Shown: one piece after another, positions 9,503 through 20,400 of the stretch | Numbering within the stretch: the stretch's first letter is position 1 | Layout: each line of letters begins with the position of its first letter | NCBI GenBank assembly: GCA_019155205.2 | Contig: JAHNZQ020000227.1 | Coordinates: forward strand, 761,697 to 797,283 | DNA length: 35,587 nucleotides | Origin: Gracilaria vermiculophylla | Taxonomy: Eukaryota; Rhodophyta; Florideophyceae; Gracilariales; Gracilariaceae | Direction: 5' to 3' | The notes under the pieces: generated by a model | The model's input: the letters and a program-made list of their open reading frames with translations, nothing else | Told to the model about the DNA's origin: nothing | Databases searched by the model: none | Position numbers and translations under genes: made by a program

Positions 9503-11773
9503 CTACGGTAGACCGCGTTCGCTGGTCGGTACAGCTGTGTATTTCTTACCCATAGTGCGACTTCGTCGTCTCCAGTACACCCATCCCGCTCCGCCACCTA
9601 TTATGGCCAGTACCAGAGTTAATCCCATGATTGAACCAGCAGTTTGGAGAAAGCCAGAATGTCTGTGCACTTTTGGTGCAAAGCATTCCTTAATGAATCC
9701 AAACTCGATGTTCCTATACCTTAGTATTGGAAGAGTGACCAAGACAAGAGATTTTCCTTCTTTCTTGCAAATGAAATGCAAGTAGAGCGACTTCGTCTCC
9801 TTCCGCCCGATTACACCACCATTTGCGGAAAGATAGGAAGAACTAGACACCAAAGACGTCTGTACGATGGGAGTAACGATAGACGGGTCTGACATCGTCA
9901 TTGAAACAGTTTGGACTTGTATATCAGACGTATCGTCGCTGTTAGTGATGTAAAACATCTTGTAATCCGTGTTCCCGGGGACTTGCTCCGCAACGCCTTG
10001 CACATCACCGATATAGGTATTGTCAGTAATATTGTAATGCAAACTGACTTCTCCTTCGTGCACAACGTCAAAAGAACCGGGGCCACTAGTGCCAATGAGC
10101 AGGGATTGGGAGTGTTTCCCGCCACAATCCTTACGCCAGACCGCAGTCATGTTATTCCACGGGGGAACGGCAACCGTGAAGACGATCCTCGCAATCGCTG
10201 TCGCTTGGCATTCATAAAGAACTGAGAATTTCGTTTGTACATCACTCGTCACCGTTCCTCCAGCCACGGTACCGCGCAAAGCAACCGAAACGTCGTCCGA
10301 GTCCGAGAAGATGAATGGATCTTTAAAATCAAGGTTATATGCAGGTGGAGTCAGTTTCATTGTCAGCTCGGTACTTGTATCCAGGGGTCCAACCTCCAAC
10401 GTTTTGTGTTCTTCAGTTCCATATGTACCATCTTTGTTAAACAAAATAGTGCCTTGATCATGGGCTGTATAGCCAAATTCTATATGCTCATGACGCCCAC
10501 GCCCACAAACTTTCTTCCATGCTGTATCAATAGTGTGCGATCCTGTCACTTGCATGTGAAGGGATATATATGACTCCTCCGGTCCTTCTACCAAACAACG
10601 ATACAAAATGACAAACGAGCCCTCGCCGTTCTCAGGATCGTTCTGAAAGTCTTGAAGCAGAGGTTCAATACCGCTCTTTGACGACACAGAAATTACTGGC
10701 TCTGAAATCTTATAATCGGAAGACTCTGGAGTGTAATCGAAGCGAAAAGATATTCTATCAGCATAGGCGCTTTCCATATACCACTTCTCTGTCTCAGAAG
10801 AAGAGACAGAATCGATATTAGTCGAAAGTGGGCTATCGGCAAAGGGTCCGGTGAAAGCTCCTTCCTCAAAAATGCTTACGAGATGGAATGCTTCATCTGA
10901 GTTAGAATCCGTCTCCAACATTTGGCGCAGCCTGAAAGAGTTAAACGCGTTTGTGTCATTATTTCCTCCAGTGGTGTTGGACAAAGATGAAATCGTGTCC
11001 CGGTTATTGGCAGTATCAGTGGCATCGGTTGGTTGCGACATCGATTGCTCAGTTTGATTACTGCCCTCTTCAGCTGCAGGTGAGTCAGCGCCGGGCATTT
11101 CATCCACACTTGCACCAGAACTTTCATCCGAATCTGCTGCAATAGGTTCACTGCCATCTTTTGTGTCCACTTCGGTTGGTGCATCTTCGATGGAACTCGT
11201 CGAATCCCCGCTTACCGCTGACGTATCCGTTGAGTTTGCGTCGCTCAAGGCGGACTCAGCCGCGTCGGCTGGGTCGGCTGGGTCGGCTGGGTCGTCTGGG
11301 TCGGCTGGGTCGGCTGGGTCGGCTGGATCGGCTGGGTCGGCTGGGTCGGCTGGGTCGGCTGGGTCTGCTGGGTCTGCTAGGTCGGCTGCGCCGGCTGCGT
11401 CGGATGAATCATCAGAAGCACTGGAATCTAGTGCTTTTTCTGCTTCTGGCTGTTCTTCAGCGTCTTCCGCGTCGTCCTTTATACCAGAGTCTATTGTGTC
11501 CGATGTATCACTGTTGGAAACCTCCTGTGTTAATTCATCTTCCAACCTCTCATTTCCTTCGTAATCGGTGAAAGGATCCACGACTGCCGACTCATCTCGA
11601 ACAGCGGAGTTCAATCGCGGAGAGGTATTCCATGAGCTGCGATGCAGACCAATTTGGGGTGATCTAAATGAAAGATCGGCACCCGCAACTTGCGAAAGAG
11701 CTCGAGAGTGGGAATTCAGACTGAGAGGGATTAAAAGGAAGTAAAGTAATGTGCGAAAATAATGCCGAGCCAT
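9503..11773 (-). CDS. Secreted/type I membrane protein with Ala-Asp-Pro repeat and three Cys-pair modules
   Basis: A 756-residue protein of unrecognised function. The ATG at 11773 places a clear signal peptide (MARHYFRTLLYFLLIPLSLN) at the N-terminus; frame upstream of it has no ATG. Residues about 60-290 are acidic, Ser/Asp/Ala-rich and disordered, with an (Ala-Asp-Pro)n run at about 131-170. Residues about 300-700 are folded-looking and contain three similar modules, each with an F-x-x-x-Y/F-x-C strand and, 28-30 residues on, a W/F-x-K-x-C strand: C393/C423, C522/C550, C669/C697. A transmembrane helix at about 713-733 is followed by RRR and a short cytoplasmic tail. Spacing suggests one disulfide per beta-sandwich module. 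It looks like an outward-facing cell-surface or endomembrane protein; a receptor or wall-associated role is only a guess. Confidence 0.85.
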   Translation of the reverse strand: MARHYFRTLLYFLLIPLSLNSHSRALSQVAGADLSFRSPQIGLHRSSWNTSPRLNSAVRDESAVVDPFTDYEGNERLEDELTQEVSNSDTSDTIDSGIKDDAEDAEEQPEAEKALDSSASDDSSDAAGAADLADPADPADPADPADPADPADPADPADPDDPADPADPADAAESALSDANSTDTSAVSGDSTSSIEDAPTEVDTKDGSEPIAADSDESSGASVDEMPGADSPAAEEGSNQTEQSMSQPTDATDTANNRDTISSLSNTTGGNNDTNAFNSFRLRQMLETDSNSDEAFHLVSIFEEGAFTGPFADSPLSTNIDSVSSSETEKWYMESAYADRISFRFDYTPESSDYKISEPVISVSSKSGIEPLLQDFQNDPENGEGSFVILYRCLVEGPEESYISLHMQVTGSHTIDTAWKKVCGRGRHEHIEFGYTAHDQGTILFNKDGTYGTEEHKTLEVGPLDTSTELTMKLTPPAYNLDFKDPFIFSDSDDVSVALRGTVAGGTVTSDVQTKFSVLYECQATAIARIVFTVAVPPWNNMTAVWRKDCGGKHSQSLLIGTSGPGSFDVVHEGEVSLHYNITDNTYIGDVQGVAEQVPGNTDYKMFYITNSDDTSDIQVQTVSMTMSDPSIVTPIVQTSLVSSSSYLSANGGVIGRKETKSLYLHFICKKEGKSLVLVTLPILRYRNIEFGFIKECFAPKVHRHSGFLQTAGSIMGLTLVLAIIGGGAGWVYWRRRSRTMGKKYTAVPTSERGLP
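11264..11391 (-). repeat. 9-bp tandem repeat encoding Ala-Asp-Pro
   Basis: Units of GTCGGCTGG on the + strand (read as Ala-Asp-Pro on the - strand) are repeated about 13 times with a few single-base variants (for example one unit giving Asp-Asp-Pro). The run lies inside the membrane protein gene and keeps its frame. Near-identical units imply slippage or recent homogenisation. Confidence 0.9.
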
Positions 11774-12659
11774 GTCAGATACTGGCTGGGATAGGTTCGG
11801 GCGCAATTGCTTCTCAAGCTATGAGCCAAGAAAAGCGGCAAAACTTTAGGACTTATTGCTTGTCGAGACTATCGATTTGAAAAACAGAAGTTGCCGAGTG
11901 GAAATGAGTTCATGAGCAGAGGTTACGAATACGTGGGTGCGAATGTTGTACTACGACTTGAAAATGAGCGTGCCTTGTGCTTCGCGAGGATGATGCTAAT
12001 CAACCGAGTCGCTGGGCAGTGTAAGGCTGTGGCAGGGTGGTCTGGAGAATCACTTGATCATGTGCACATCGATTGGTCACAAACGCGATAAAGCACTTGC
12101 CTTTCCACCATAAAAAATGTGCCAGGTGTCACTTGTATCGGCAGTGATAGCCTTTTATCCTTTGATTTTCTTGTCCGCAGAAAGCATGCGATTGGGGTGA
12201 TCGCGGCAAATGGAACCTATTTGTGGTGAGCTGTAGAATGGCTAAAGTACACTATCGTAAAGTAGCTCGCCCTATAGGCGGAGCTCCCGTGTGAGACTTC
12301 AGTTTTAAAGTAGAAGTCGCCAGCCCAAGTAAAATGGACTGGCTTGGGTCAGCGTGAAACGTAACACGAGCGGCGCCCTTAGTCCATGTCGGTGTCAAAC
12401 CACTGAAATACTATCGTATCGCCACGATAGATGATCAACCGTATTTCAGAGTTGTAGTTAGTGAGCTATTTATTTTCCAAGCATTCCGACCACAGAGTTA
12501 AATGAAAATGTCCTTTCTACACAAAGTTAAGAATTTTTGAACAATATAAAGTCAGATGAGCGGCGCTTGCGACCTTGTTCGGCCCGCTTCTGACTGGGAA
12601 TGGTTTGTGATTCCGCTGCTTCCCTTGATGTTGTCAGAAGACAGTTTCTTTGAGAAATA
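11774..12659. other. Intergenic region between the membrane protein and exchanger genes
   Basis: No supported protein gene. It must hold the promoter of the membrane protein gene (- strand, immediately left) and the 3' end of the exchanger gene (right). A cluster of inverted repeats at 12264-12449 is listed separately; nothing else stands out. Confidence 0.5.
12264..12449. other. Cluster of four potential hairpins, candidate structured RNA
   Basis: Four successive inverted repeats: AGCTCGCC/GGCGGAGCT with a 4-base loop and one bulge (about 12264-12287), GACTTC/GAAGTC, CCCAAG/CTTGGG, and a nested one with outer arms CTGAAATAC (12403-12411) and GTATTTCAG (12441-12449) plus inner arms TATCGT/ACGATA. 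All listed arms of the last structure pair perfectly. I match it to no known RNA family, and the strand is unknown. It could also be the 3' untranslated region of the exchanger transcript. Confidence 0.35.
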
Positions 12660-14312
12660 CTAGGTATTTATCACGTATACTTCGATCAATGCGTACGTGA
12701 TAAACGCTCCGTACATCCCAAACAAAATGTATCCCAGCAAGGGTCTCATAGTCCACTTCAGAGCCACAAGCACGCCAATCAGCACTACCATAATAGCAAA
12801 TAGGATGATGATCGGAATGACCACAACTGTGATCGGTGACACAGTGATCGAGATGGGAGATCTCTTGATCAAATGACCCAAGAACCAGGGAAATCCCAGT
12901 CCCAGGAGAATGTCAAATACATTGCTACCAATCGCGTTGCTCACCGCCATATCCCCTGCTCCACCTTTGGCAACGGATATAGACGCAAGGGCATCCGGTA
13001 CGCTTGTCCCTGCCGCAAGTACTGTCAAGCCCATGACTGGAGATGGAACACCAATTAAACAACCAACAATTCTTGCAGCCTCAACCATGACGTAACTGAT
13101 TCCACTGATCCATAAGATGGACAAGAAGAACGTCAACAACCAAAGATGGGCACGCTGGTCACTTGAACAGTCAACAATCGTATAACGGAAAAAAAGTTTC
13201 CATACGAACATTGCAGGGAAAAATATCCAACCCACAGTGGACGTTGGTAAATCGACACCCAAGAATTGCTTCTTATCCTCCGGCTGTTCGGTTGAAGCGC
13301 GTATCCTATTTGCGGCAATTACTGCGTACTGCAATGAGCGGAACTTGGACTTGAGAGACACTTCTGAATACTTGCCAGTTGAGGAAGAAGGATGAGGTGA
13401 GCTGCTAGGCGATGTTTCCGCACTCCAATCCAGTTGTTCGCCTTGTGTAACACCTTTGTCTTCCATGAAAGCGCCTGCACTGAATTCTCCAGCCTCGAGA
13501 TCATGTGATCGCTTTCTCTTGGCCCTATCGCCGATGGTTTTAGCCCATTTCATGAACGGCTTGTTTAAGAATGCCATAAAGAAGACATAGAATCCATAGA
13601 AAACGACGAGAATCAACCCCTCCCACCAAACGATTTCGCCCTTTGAGACTGGAAGCACAAACAAAAGCAGTAAGATTATGCTCGAAATGTAGAAGACGGA
13701 GTCCCGGAGAAGCGGGCGCCAGTCCAGCTTGATGACAGAACCCGCGAGCGCAGCGCTCAACCCGATGATGACAAGAATATTGAAAACAGCACTTCCCACG
13801 ATCGTACCTATACCAACTTCATCCTCTGTAACGAACACGCCAAGCAGAGAAGCGAAGAACTCAGGAGTGCTGGAACCGGCAGCCATAAAAGTGGCACCCG
13901 CCACGTCCTCACTGAGGTCAAGACGCTCGCAAATTCGCTCCAAGGCGGAAATGAAGAAGTCATCCGTAACAATGGCGAGACCGACGAACAGGAAAATTAT
14001 ACCTGGGATAAGAAACGCTAAGGAGGCCTTGTTAGAAAATATGTTGCCGCTGCTGCACAAGTCGCCATAATCGGCAGAACTTCTGGTGGTAACTTGTTCC
14101 AAAATGGTTGGGGTGTTTGTGACAGTTTCCGAAAATGTTGTGGTACCCAATCGGGTGGAAACGGGGATTGAAGAAATAGGGTTCTCGGCGAAGAACAGTA
14201 ATGAGATTGCGATGAAAGCCAGAAACAGAAGTGAAGCCAGGGGAGTGGCGTCTTTCCGAGACCTGACGTGAAGACCGTATCGGCGACGGTGCCGAAAAGT
14301 AGTGGCCGACAT
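12660..14312 (-). CDS. K+-dependent Na+/Ca2+ exchanger (NCKX/SLC24-like, CaCA superfamily)
   Basis: A 550-residue integral membrane antiporter that moves Ca2+ out against Na+ (and K+). The ATG at 14312 begins MSATTFRHRRRYG, followed by a hydrophobic signal/anchor helix (about 26-42). The alpha-1 repeat is at about 135-185 with GATFMAAGSSTPEFFASLLG (E151). A hydrophilic cytoplasmic loop with a KRKR patch and a Ser-rich stretch covers about 256-355. The alpha-2 repeat is at about 405-475 with GTSVPD (D440) and GSNVFD (D467). The Asp in GSNxFD corresponds to the residue that confers K+ dependence in human NCKX2, so K+ dependence is expected, by inference. The length is close to animal NCKX. The membrane (plasma, vacuole or plastid) cannot be told from sequence. 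It is divergent from the ubiquitin peptidase gene. Confidence 0.92.
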   Translation of the reverse strand: MSATTFRHRRRYGLHVRSRKDATPLASLLFLAFIAISLLFFAENPISSIPVSTRLGTTTFSETVTNTPTILEQVTTRSSADYGDLCSSGNIFSNKASLAFLIPGIIFLFVGLAIVTDDFFISALERICERLDLSEDVAGATFMAAGSSTPEFFASLLGVFVTEDEVGIGTIVGSAVFNILVIIGLSAALAGSVIKLDWRPLLRDSVFYISSIILLLLFVLPVSKGEIVWWEGLILVVFYGFYVFFMAFLNKPFMKWAKTIGDRAKRKRSHDLEAGEFSAGAFMEDKGVTQGEQLDWSAETSPSSSPHPSSSTGKYSEVSLKSKFRSLQYAVIAANRIRASTEQPEDKKQFLGVDLPTSTVGWIFFPAMFVWKLFFRYTIVDCSSDQRAHLWLLTFFLSILWISGISYVMVEAARIVGCLIGVPSPVMGLTVLAAGTSVPDALASISVAKGGAGDMAVSNAIGSNVFDILLGLGFPWFLGHLIKRSPISITVSPITVVVIPIIILFAIMVVLIGVLVALKWTMRPLLGYILFGMYGAFITYALIEVYVINT

Positions 14313-15788
14313 GACAGCGAGCGGTGCCGAGCCGGCAGGTGGTTGACGGATGAAGCGCGGGTCTCTTGATACACAACAGCAAAGACGGCAAGGTGTCACA
14401 AGCGTAAACAAAACGGGAAGTTTGTTCAGAATATCGGAGAATAAGATGAGATGGCCAAAATGGCAAACTCGGGCCGCTAATCGGTTATGGTTTGAATAAC
14501 AAGGGCGAAGCGGGGCAGCAGTGGAAAGTAATAGATGGTTGAAAGTGATTCAACGCGAGCCCCGTGGATCGGCCGTAGGAGATGCGCGCGAAAATGGACC
14601 ACTACGCGACGGCAAAAGTGGTGGCAGCGGAGATGCGCGCGAAAAGCGCGGGAAAGGCGCTTACTTGAAGACAGAGCGATGGATGGAGAGGCACGGCGTC
14701 TGGCACAGGGTAGTACCCTTGGTACTGTATATCGCAGCGGCAAGGGGCAAGTGCGATGACGGCGAGATTGGCTTTGAATGAGAGGGAATAACAGAAGCGC
14801 AGACACGAAGGGCGTGGTGAATAAGAGGCGGCGCGCTTGAGAGCGAGGGTACCAGAGCCGACACGCGTCAGGAATTAAGACGCGAAATCGGCGTTGGATC
14901 ATTGACATGACTCAAAAGGTACCCTTCGTTATACTGCCACCGAAAAGCTGGATGATATGATTGGGCATTGGCGCGCCGCGTGAATGATTGAAATACTGCG
15001 GCGCCAAAACTAACGGTGGATGGCTGTGGCTGTTGGGGGGGTTATTACACACACGTACGCCTATAGCGCGGAGGTGTAGAACCGGTGCGCTGCACGCCAC
15101 GAACAGCACGCAGATTTGATGGTGCGGACGTGCCGTTCGGTATATACCGTGTGTGGCCACTCACAAACGGCACGACGGATTGCGCTGACGAGGACGCGGG
15201 CATGCGATGGCACAACGCGCGCACACGCTCGCCCTATTCGCCGCAGGAAACGGCTTTTACTTTTTCACAGTGCGCCTCTGTTTAGCACAGCAACATCGAA
15301 CGCATCAAAATCGTCTCGGCGAGGGGGAAGGGAGAGCGCGCCGCTGTCGCCCGACGTGGCGCGCGCGCTCAGTGCCATATTTGAGCGCCGCCGGCAAATT
15401 CGCCAACAAACCAAACGCGCGATTGCCACCAAGCCACAGCCATGACGCACGCACGCATTTCGTGCCACCGACACACGAGCCATGTCGCTAACTGTTACCG
15501 CATTTATGTGAGTTTCGGCCACTGTATTCAACAAAGTACCGACGTCACTCACAGCGGCACCAGTGCTCGTGGGGCGCGTCGCGCTTGAGTGGCCCTTCCG
15601 CACGTGCCACGCCGCCGCTCCCTGTGGACACCTGTCGCTGCACGCGCATGCGCAGCGCGACGCCGCTTTGGGCTCAGCACCCCAGCCGTTGCCCGCCCCG
15701 CAGGCTGCGGCCCCACGTCCGCAGCGTATCGCCGCGCGCCGCATGTCCGTCGCGCCGCCCCCATTCGTCCTCGCCGACACATATACGC
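14313..15788. other. Divergent intergenic region between exchanger and peptidase genes
   Basis: About 1.5 kb, GC- and CpG-rich, with no supported gene; short frames on both strands lack motifs. It should contain both promoters and leaders. A possible upstream in-frame ATG for the peptidase is at 15648. Confidence 0.5.
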
Positions 15789-17138
15789 ATGACGTCCTCG
15801 TCCAACTTGTGCCCCATTTGTGACAAGAGTTTTCCTGGCGACTTGCCACAGCTTGAGAGACACGTCAATCAGCATCTCGATGCCGACGAGCAAACAGCCT
15901 CCGCCATTGCCGCCGAGCGACTGGCTCTGGCTGAGCAAGCCCAACACGCCCGCGCCACCGCTGCCGCCGCCTTCCCTGTCGCCAACGGCCGCCAGCCCCA
16001 CCACCTGATTCACGACACCGACGAGATTCACAAGGGCAAGGACCCAGCCGCACCCATCCACCGTCAGCCGCATCTCAGCGATGCCGCGTCGCACTCCAAA
16101 GTCGCCGCCCAACCTTCGCCCCACCACGTCCCTCAAAAGCCACATCACGACGTCGATGAGATTCAAAAGGGAGAGGACCCAGCCCGCGTCGTACTTCGAC
16201 AGCTAGAACAAAGCGATGCAGAGCTTGCCAGAGCAATCGTCCAAGCCGAAAAATCGCACCAACAAACTCCTCCGCCCCCCCCCGAGCACTCTGCCTTTGC
16301 AGACAGCATTGAACACTGCTACCTCAATGTCATTCGCAAGATAATGCCCAACATTGACATTTTTGACCAGTCTCGCAAGACCATCCACCTTTCTTCTCGT
16401 CTGGACTTGTACTCGAGCAATCTGGCTGGCCTTGGTTGGGACTGCGGCTACCGAAACATTCAAATGCTCTTCAGTTCACTGCTGTACGAACCGGCGTCCG
16501 TTGCCATCCTGGCCGAAGCGGACATAAAAGAAGTTCCGAGTATCCCTGAAATAGCTGCCTCCATTGAAACCGCGTGGAGCAAAGGCTTCGATCCCGAAGG
16601 TGCTGCTGACTTTGAGGGACAGCTTACCGACAAAGAAGTGTGGATAGGAGCCACTGAGGCCTATGTCCTGTTCCGCAGCCTAAATCTCAACGTGTTCATC
16701 ACCAACTTTGAAACCCCGACTGACAACGAAAGGAAGCTAATGTTCCAATGGGTTTATAAGCATTTTGAGAAATGTTGCAGCGGTCGAAACTGTTCCTTGC
16801 ATCTTCCGAGGAAGGCGCGAGTAGCTCCGAAGGCTATTGTCTGTCCCATTTTTTGCCAATGGCAAGGCCATTCGCTAACTATCGTAGGCGCGGAAAAGAC
16901 AAGAAATGGTGATATACTTCTCGTTGTACTCGACCCATCACGCGCGTTTCATGAAAGCGTCGTTGATCCTCATCGCAGCGATACCACAATATTCCTCCGC
17001 GACACAAAACACCCCCAATTCGCCCATTCTCGTTTTCAACTTGTATCGATTCTCCGAGGGAATGCTGAAGAGCAATTCGGCAAAGTTGGAACGCGAAAGA
17101 AATTATTACGAAGGCTTCGTTTCGGGGGACCTTCATAG
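15789..17138 (+). CDS. ZUP1: ZUFSP/ZUP1-type K63-specific deubiquitinase (peptidase family C78)
   Basis: A 449-residue cysteine peptidase of the UFM1-specific-protease fold; the ZUP1 branch cuts Lys63-linked ubiquitin chains in genome-stability pathways. From the ATG at 15789, a C2H2 zinc finger comes at once (C8, C11, H25, H29), as in ZUP1. An Ala-rich helix follows, then a UIM/MIU-like helix at about 138-156 (LEQSDAELARAIVQAE). The C78 domain covers about 175-425: catalytic Cys C219 in LGWDCGYRN, His H361 in WQGHSLTIVG, Asp D382 in VLDPS. The 21-residue His-Asp spacing equals that recalled for human ZUP1. The finger and ubiquitin-binding helix favour ZUP1 over UFSP2, but UFSP-type activity is not excluded. 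An in-frame ATG at 15648 would add 47 residues. A linker motif (DEIxKGxDPA) occurs twice, at 78-87 and 123-132. Confidence 0.9.
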   Translation: MTSSSNLCPICDKSFPGDLPQLERHVNQHLDADEQTASAIAAERLALAEQAQHARATAAAAFPVANGRQPHHLIHDTDEIHKGKDPAAPIHRQPHLSDAASHSKVAAQPSPHHVPQKPHHDVDEIQKGEDPARVVLRQLEQSDAELARAIVQAEKSHQQTPPPPPEHSAFADSIEHCYLNVIRKIMPNIDIFDQSRKTIHLSSRLDLYSSNLAGLGWDCGYRNIQMLFSSLLYEPASVAILAEADIKEVPSIPEIAASIETAWSKGFDPEGAADFEGQLTDKEVWIGATEAYVLFRSLNLNVFITNFETPTDNERKLMFQWVYKHFEKCCSGRNCSLHLPRKARVAPKAIVCPIFCQWQGHSLTIVGAEKTRNGDILLVVLDPSRAFHESVVDPHRSDTTIFLRDTKHPQFAHSRFQLVSILRGNAEEQFGKVGTRKKLLRRLRFGGPS

Positions 17139-17433
17139 TGCCACTTACCTCCAAGTTTTGTCTACTCGTGGGTCAACGCATCGAGTGTGCTCTGTAATTT
17201 GCCGTGCTTGTTCGTTTTAATACTTTACACAATTCAACAACAGTACAAAATTTCGACAGTCCTGGATAACATCACAAGAAACCTAGATTGGGTATCTCGC
17301 TGAAGGGACCCCTGAAACGAGTCAAAACGGAATGAGCAACAGGTCTTGGTTCATTCTCTTCAAGTCATGCTTTACATAATAACAAGTAAGTTACTGGATG
17401 ATTTGGTGATTCGGTTGCTGCGATTGCAGTGTT

Positions 17434-20400
17434 CTATTTGTTGTCGGACGGCATGGACGACGACACTAGACGCGTTAAGAAAGCCTCAAGCATTTCCATC
17501 TTGAGCACAATAGTAGAGTCAGCTCTCTGCGGTTCAGCGTATCCATCTCGCACTACAGATGCGACCACTTCGTCCCACTTTGGCAGTGAGATGTATTCAC
17601 TACTTCTGCCTAGGTGCCCATGGCCCGATGAAGCATTTCGAGTTACAAACCCTTGCTGAATCATAACAGAAGTGGCGCGTCCGACGTCAATTACCGTGAC
17701 AAGACCTGCTCCTCCTCGTGCATCAACATCAATTGCGTGAGCAATAGGTGGGTTTCGCACTGGCTGCCTGCCATTTGACAGTGAACCATTTGGAGTGATA
17801 GTGCCCCTTGCGCCTGGATCAGGAACGCCGCCAAACATCGCGCGCACTCTGAGGGCGGTAAGGAAACGAATTCTCCCATTTCCCCTCTCTCTCACGGCAC
17901 TCTCGGCTGCCGCAGCTACGGGGCACGCCCGTTCTAATAAACCAGCGAGAATACCTCCCACTTGACCACCAGATGCGTCAAGTGCTTCCTCGATCAAAGG
18001 AGCTAACTGATCCAGTGTCGGCTTCGTAGGTGAAAACGACAGGCTAAAGCCACCGCTGTTCCCCTTCGAATACACATATTCTACCGTGGCAGTATGCAAA
18101 GGCTTTGGCGGTGGCACACCCGGGGCGGTCACACCTTGATTCGGACCATACGGTCCTATACCAACAATGATGCGTACAGGAGAGCGTCTTATCACTCTGT
18201 AAAACCGAGACGGTGGAACGCCTCGGGCAAGAGCCGCTGCTGTTCGCGCCCTTGTTAGATCACGGAAGAAGCTGCATACCGATTCCGGATTTGCTGATGG
18301 ATAAGTAAATGTCAATTGAGATCCTGTGCATGACACGCCAACTGACCACAAGTTTCCAGTCTCACGAGATTTCGAGTTAGTAAAGGGTTTCGATGTTTCA
18401 GACGATGAAGCGACGGAATCTGTGCTGTCGAAAATCGATGGCAGCAACGACAGTCGCACTTGCCAGACGTCGTAACCGCGAAGTAACAGCTCTGCTCGTC
18501 GAACAGGAAGGGGCTCACATTTGACACGAAGTAGAACGCGAGAGGCCGATTCAAGGTGCAAGTCGCTGTCTTCGCTGGTTCGCATGTGGTGCATTTGGGC
18601 AAAAACACTGGCTCTGTAGAAAGCTCGTATAAGCGAGTCACGCTTCAATCGTCTTTCTACAACTTCTCTCGTCAAGGCCCATGACGCAGCCGCAGCAGCT
18701 GTTCCACTGTATCTGTCGATGCTATCCGTCTCAGTATTTTGCACAGAGCGAGAGGTTGTCTTACATCCGGGCTCATCCCGCGCACCAATCCGCCAGTCGC
18801 CGCCAGCAAATGAACTTTCCTGAATAAAAACAAGCGAATCGCTGGTTGTGGCATACGTCAATCGTGGTCGTCTTGAGGACCCACTTCGGTCAAATCCACG
18901 AGAACTAGTTGCACGGTACCTTGATGAAGCAGATGGGCCCACTCTCATACCGCCTAATGAATCCTTGATGTTTGGAGGAGGAGAGAGCGTCAGAAATCTT
19001 CTTGGAGCTCGTCGCTCTAGGGGGGCAAACGGGGGAACAAGCTGACTCGCCGCGCGTTCGGGCGATGCCGTGGCGGCGACCGATGCCGTACCAGGAGGCA
19101 ACGTATTGGAAACCCCTATGTCCAAGGCGCAAACGGACCTGGCCGCCCTGTCAAGTTTCACTCTCGCACGGATAAGTTCAAACGCACGCTTGCAAGCCCT
19201 GATCTCTTGGGTTCTGGATGCAAACTGACGAGCGCCCGACCAGACTTCAGAATCCCGTTTTCGCCGTGAAGGCACAGCGAGGGCAGCTGCTCCATACGGT
19301 CTTATTCTCAAGCCGCCGGTGAGATTATGAACTGTATACTCTATACCCGTTGAACCGGATTCGCCAAAGCGTACCGAGACTACATCGTTAGTAGACACAG
19401 CAAGGTCAGAGGTATCTTCAGTCCTAGGGGCGCTCCGAGAATCCGAAAGGACCACGCAAGACGGATTAAGATGAAGCTGGGCAGCATTCTCAATAAAAGA
19501 ATTGGATATACGAATAATCCTAGCGCAACTTCGAAGCTTGATGCAGACGCCTAGTTGTTGTTCCAAATTAAGCCTGTTCATCTGAAGCACAAAATTGGAG
19601 TACGGTCTCCCAAGTTCGACCGCGTTCGGAAGCACAGGTTCGTGAACGCAAGACACACAGGTATAGTCGATTTGGGGCAGTAGTTCGGCAAGCTCTTTAG
19701 GTGCATGCTGCTCATCCGAAGCAGCTGAAACAGAGCTTTGGTACTCATAAATCCTTAATTGGGCTGTTTGCCTGTGACCCAACCAGTACGAGACAGTCAG
19801 TGGTTTGCTTCGAGAAGCGTCAACTTCGGCGCCTTCCACTTGTACGTGATTGCGCCAAGTACTTTCGGTCAGAGCCCGGGCCTGGGCTCTCAAACAGTCC
19901 ATTGCCAAGGGCGCGCAGACCTCGTCCATCATCATATCTCGCAATGCGCAAATCATTATACTGCATGCGTTCACTTTAGACGTCGGTTTGGTTATGGAAC
20001 GGACAATCTTGAGAGCATCGCTCATGCGGTCATCTGCCATGCGGCGTAACAAAGCTCGGTGTTGCACAGAGAGAGCAGATTGTTGGCCGTTTACGACTGA
20101 GCGCGTTGAACTCCAGTGTGTTTGATGATCCAGCGGTGCATCCATGTCGGAAGCGACAAAGACCTGTATTGCATGTACGCGGAGCACAGCAACATCTGGG
20201 TCAAGACTGCTGAGTGACACATCAGCGGACCAAAGCGTGGGAACGCCAATGTTAACACACACACCAGCAAGTCCCGAGCGCCAGGAGATGACTTGAACAG
20301 CACCAATGCTGAGCTGAGACTCTCGAATGCAGCTTCGCGTGGCAATTCCTAGGCGCTCCGCCACAGACGGTGAATCGTTGGGCGAAATAGAGCCTAGAGA

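Noticed and set aside
12360..12449. Possible fragment of large-subunit rRNA, suggested by TGAAATAC after a GTC-rich stretch
   Set aside because: Only a few bases agree with domain V of large-subunit rRNA and the flanks do not align; the match is not better than chance.
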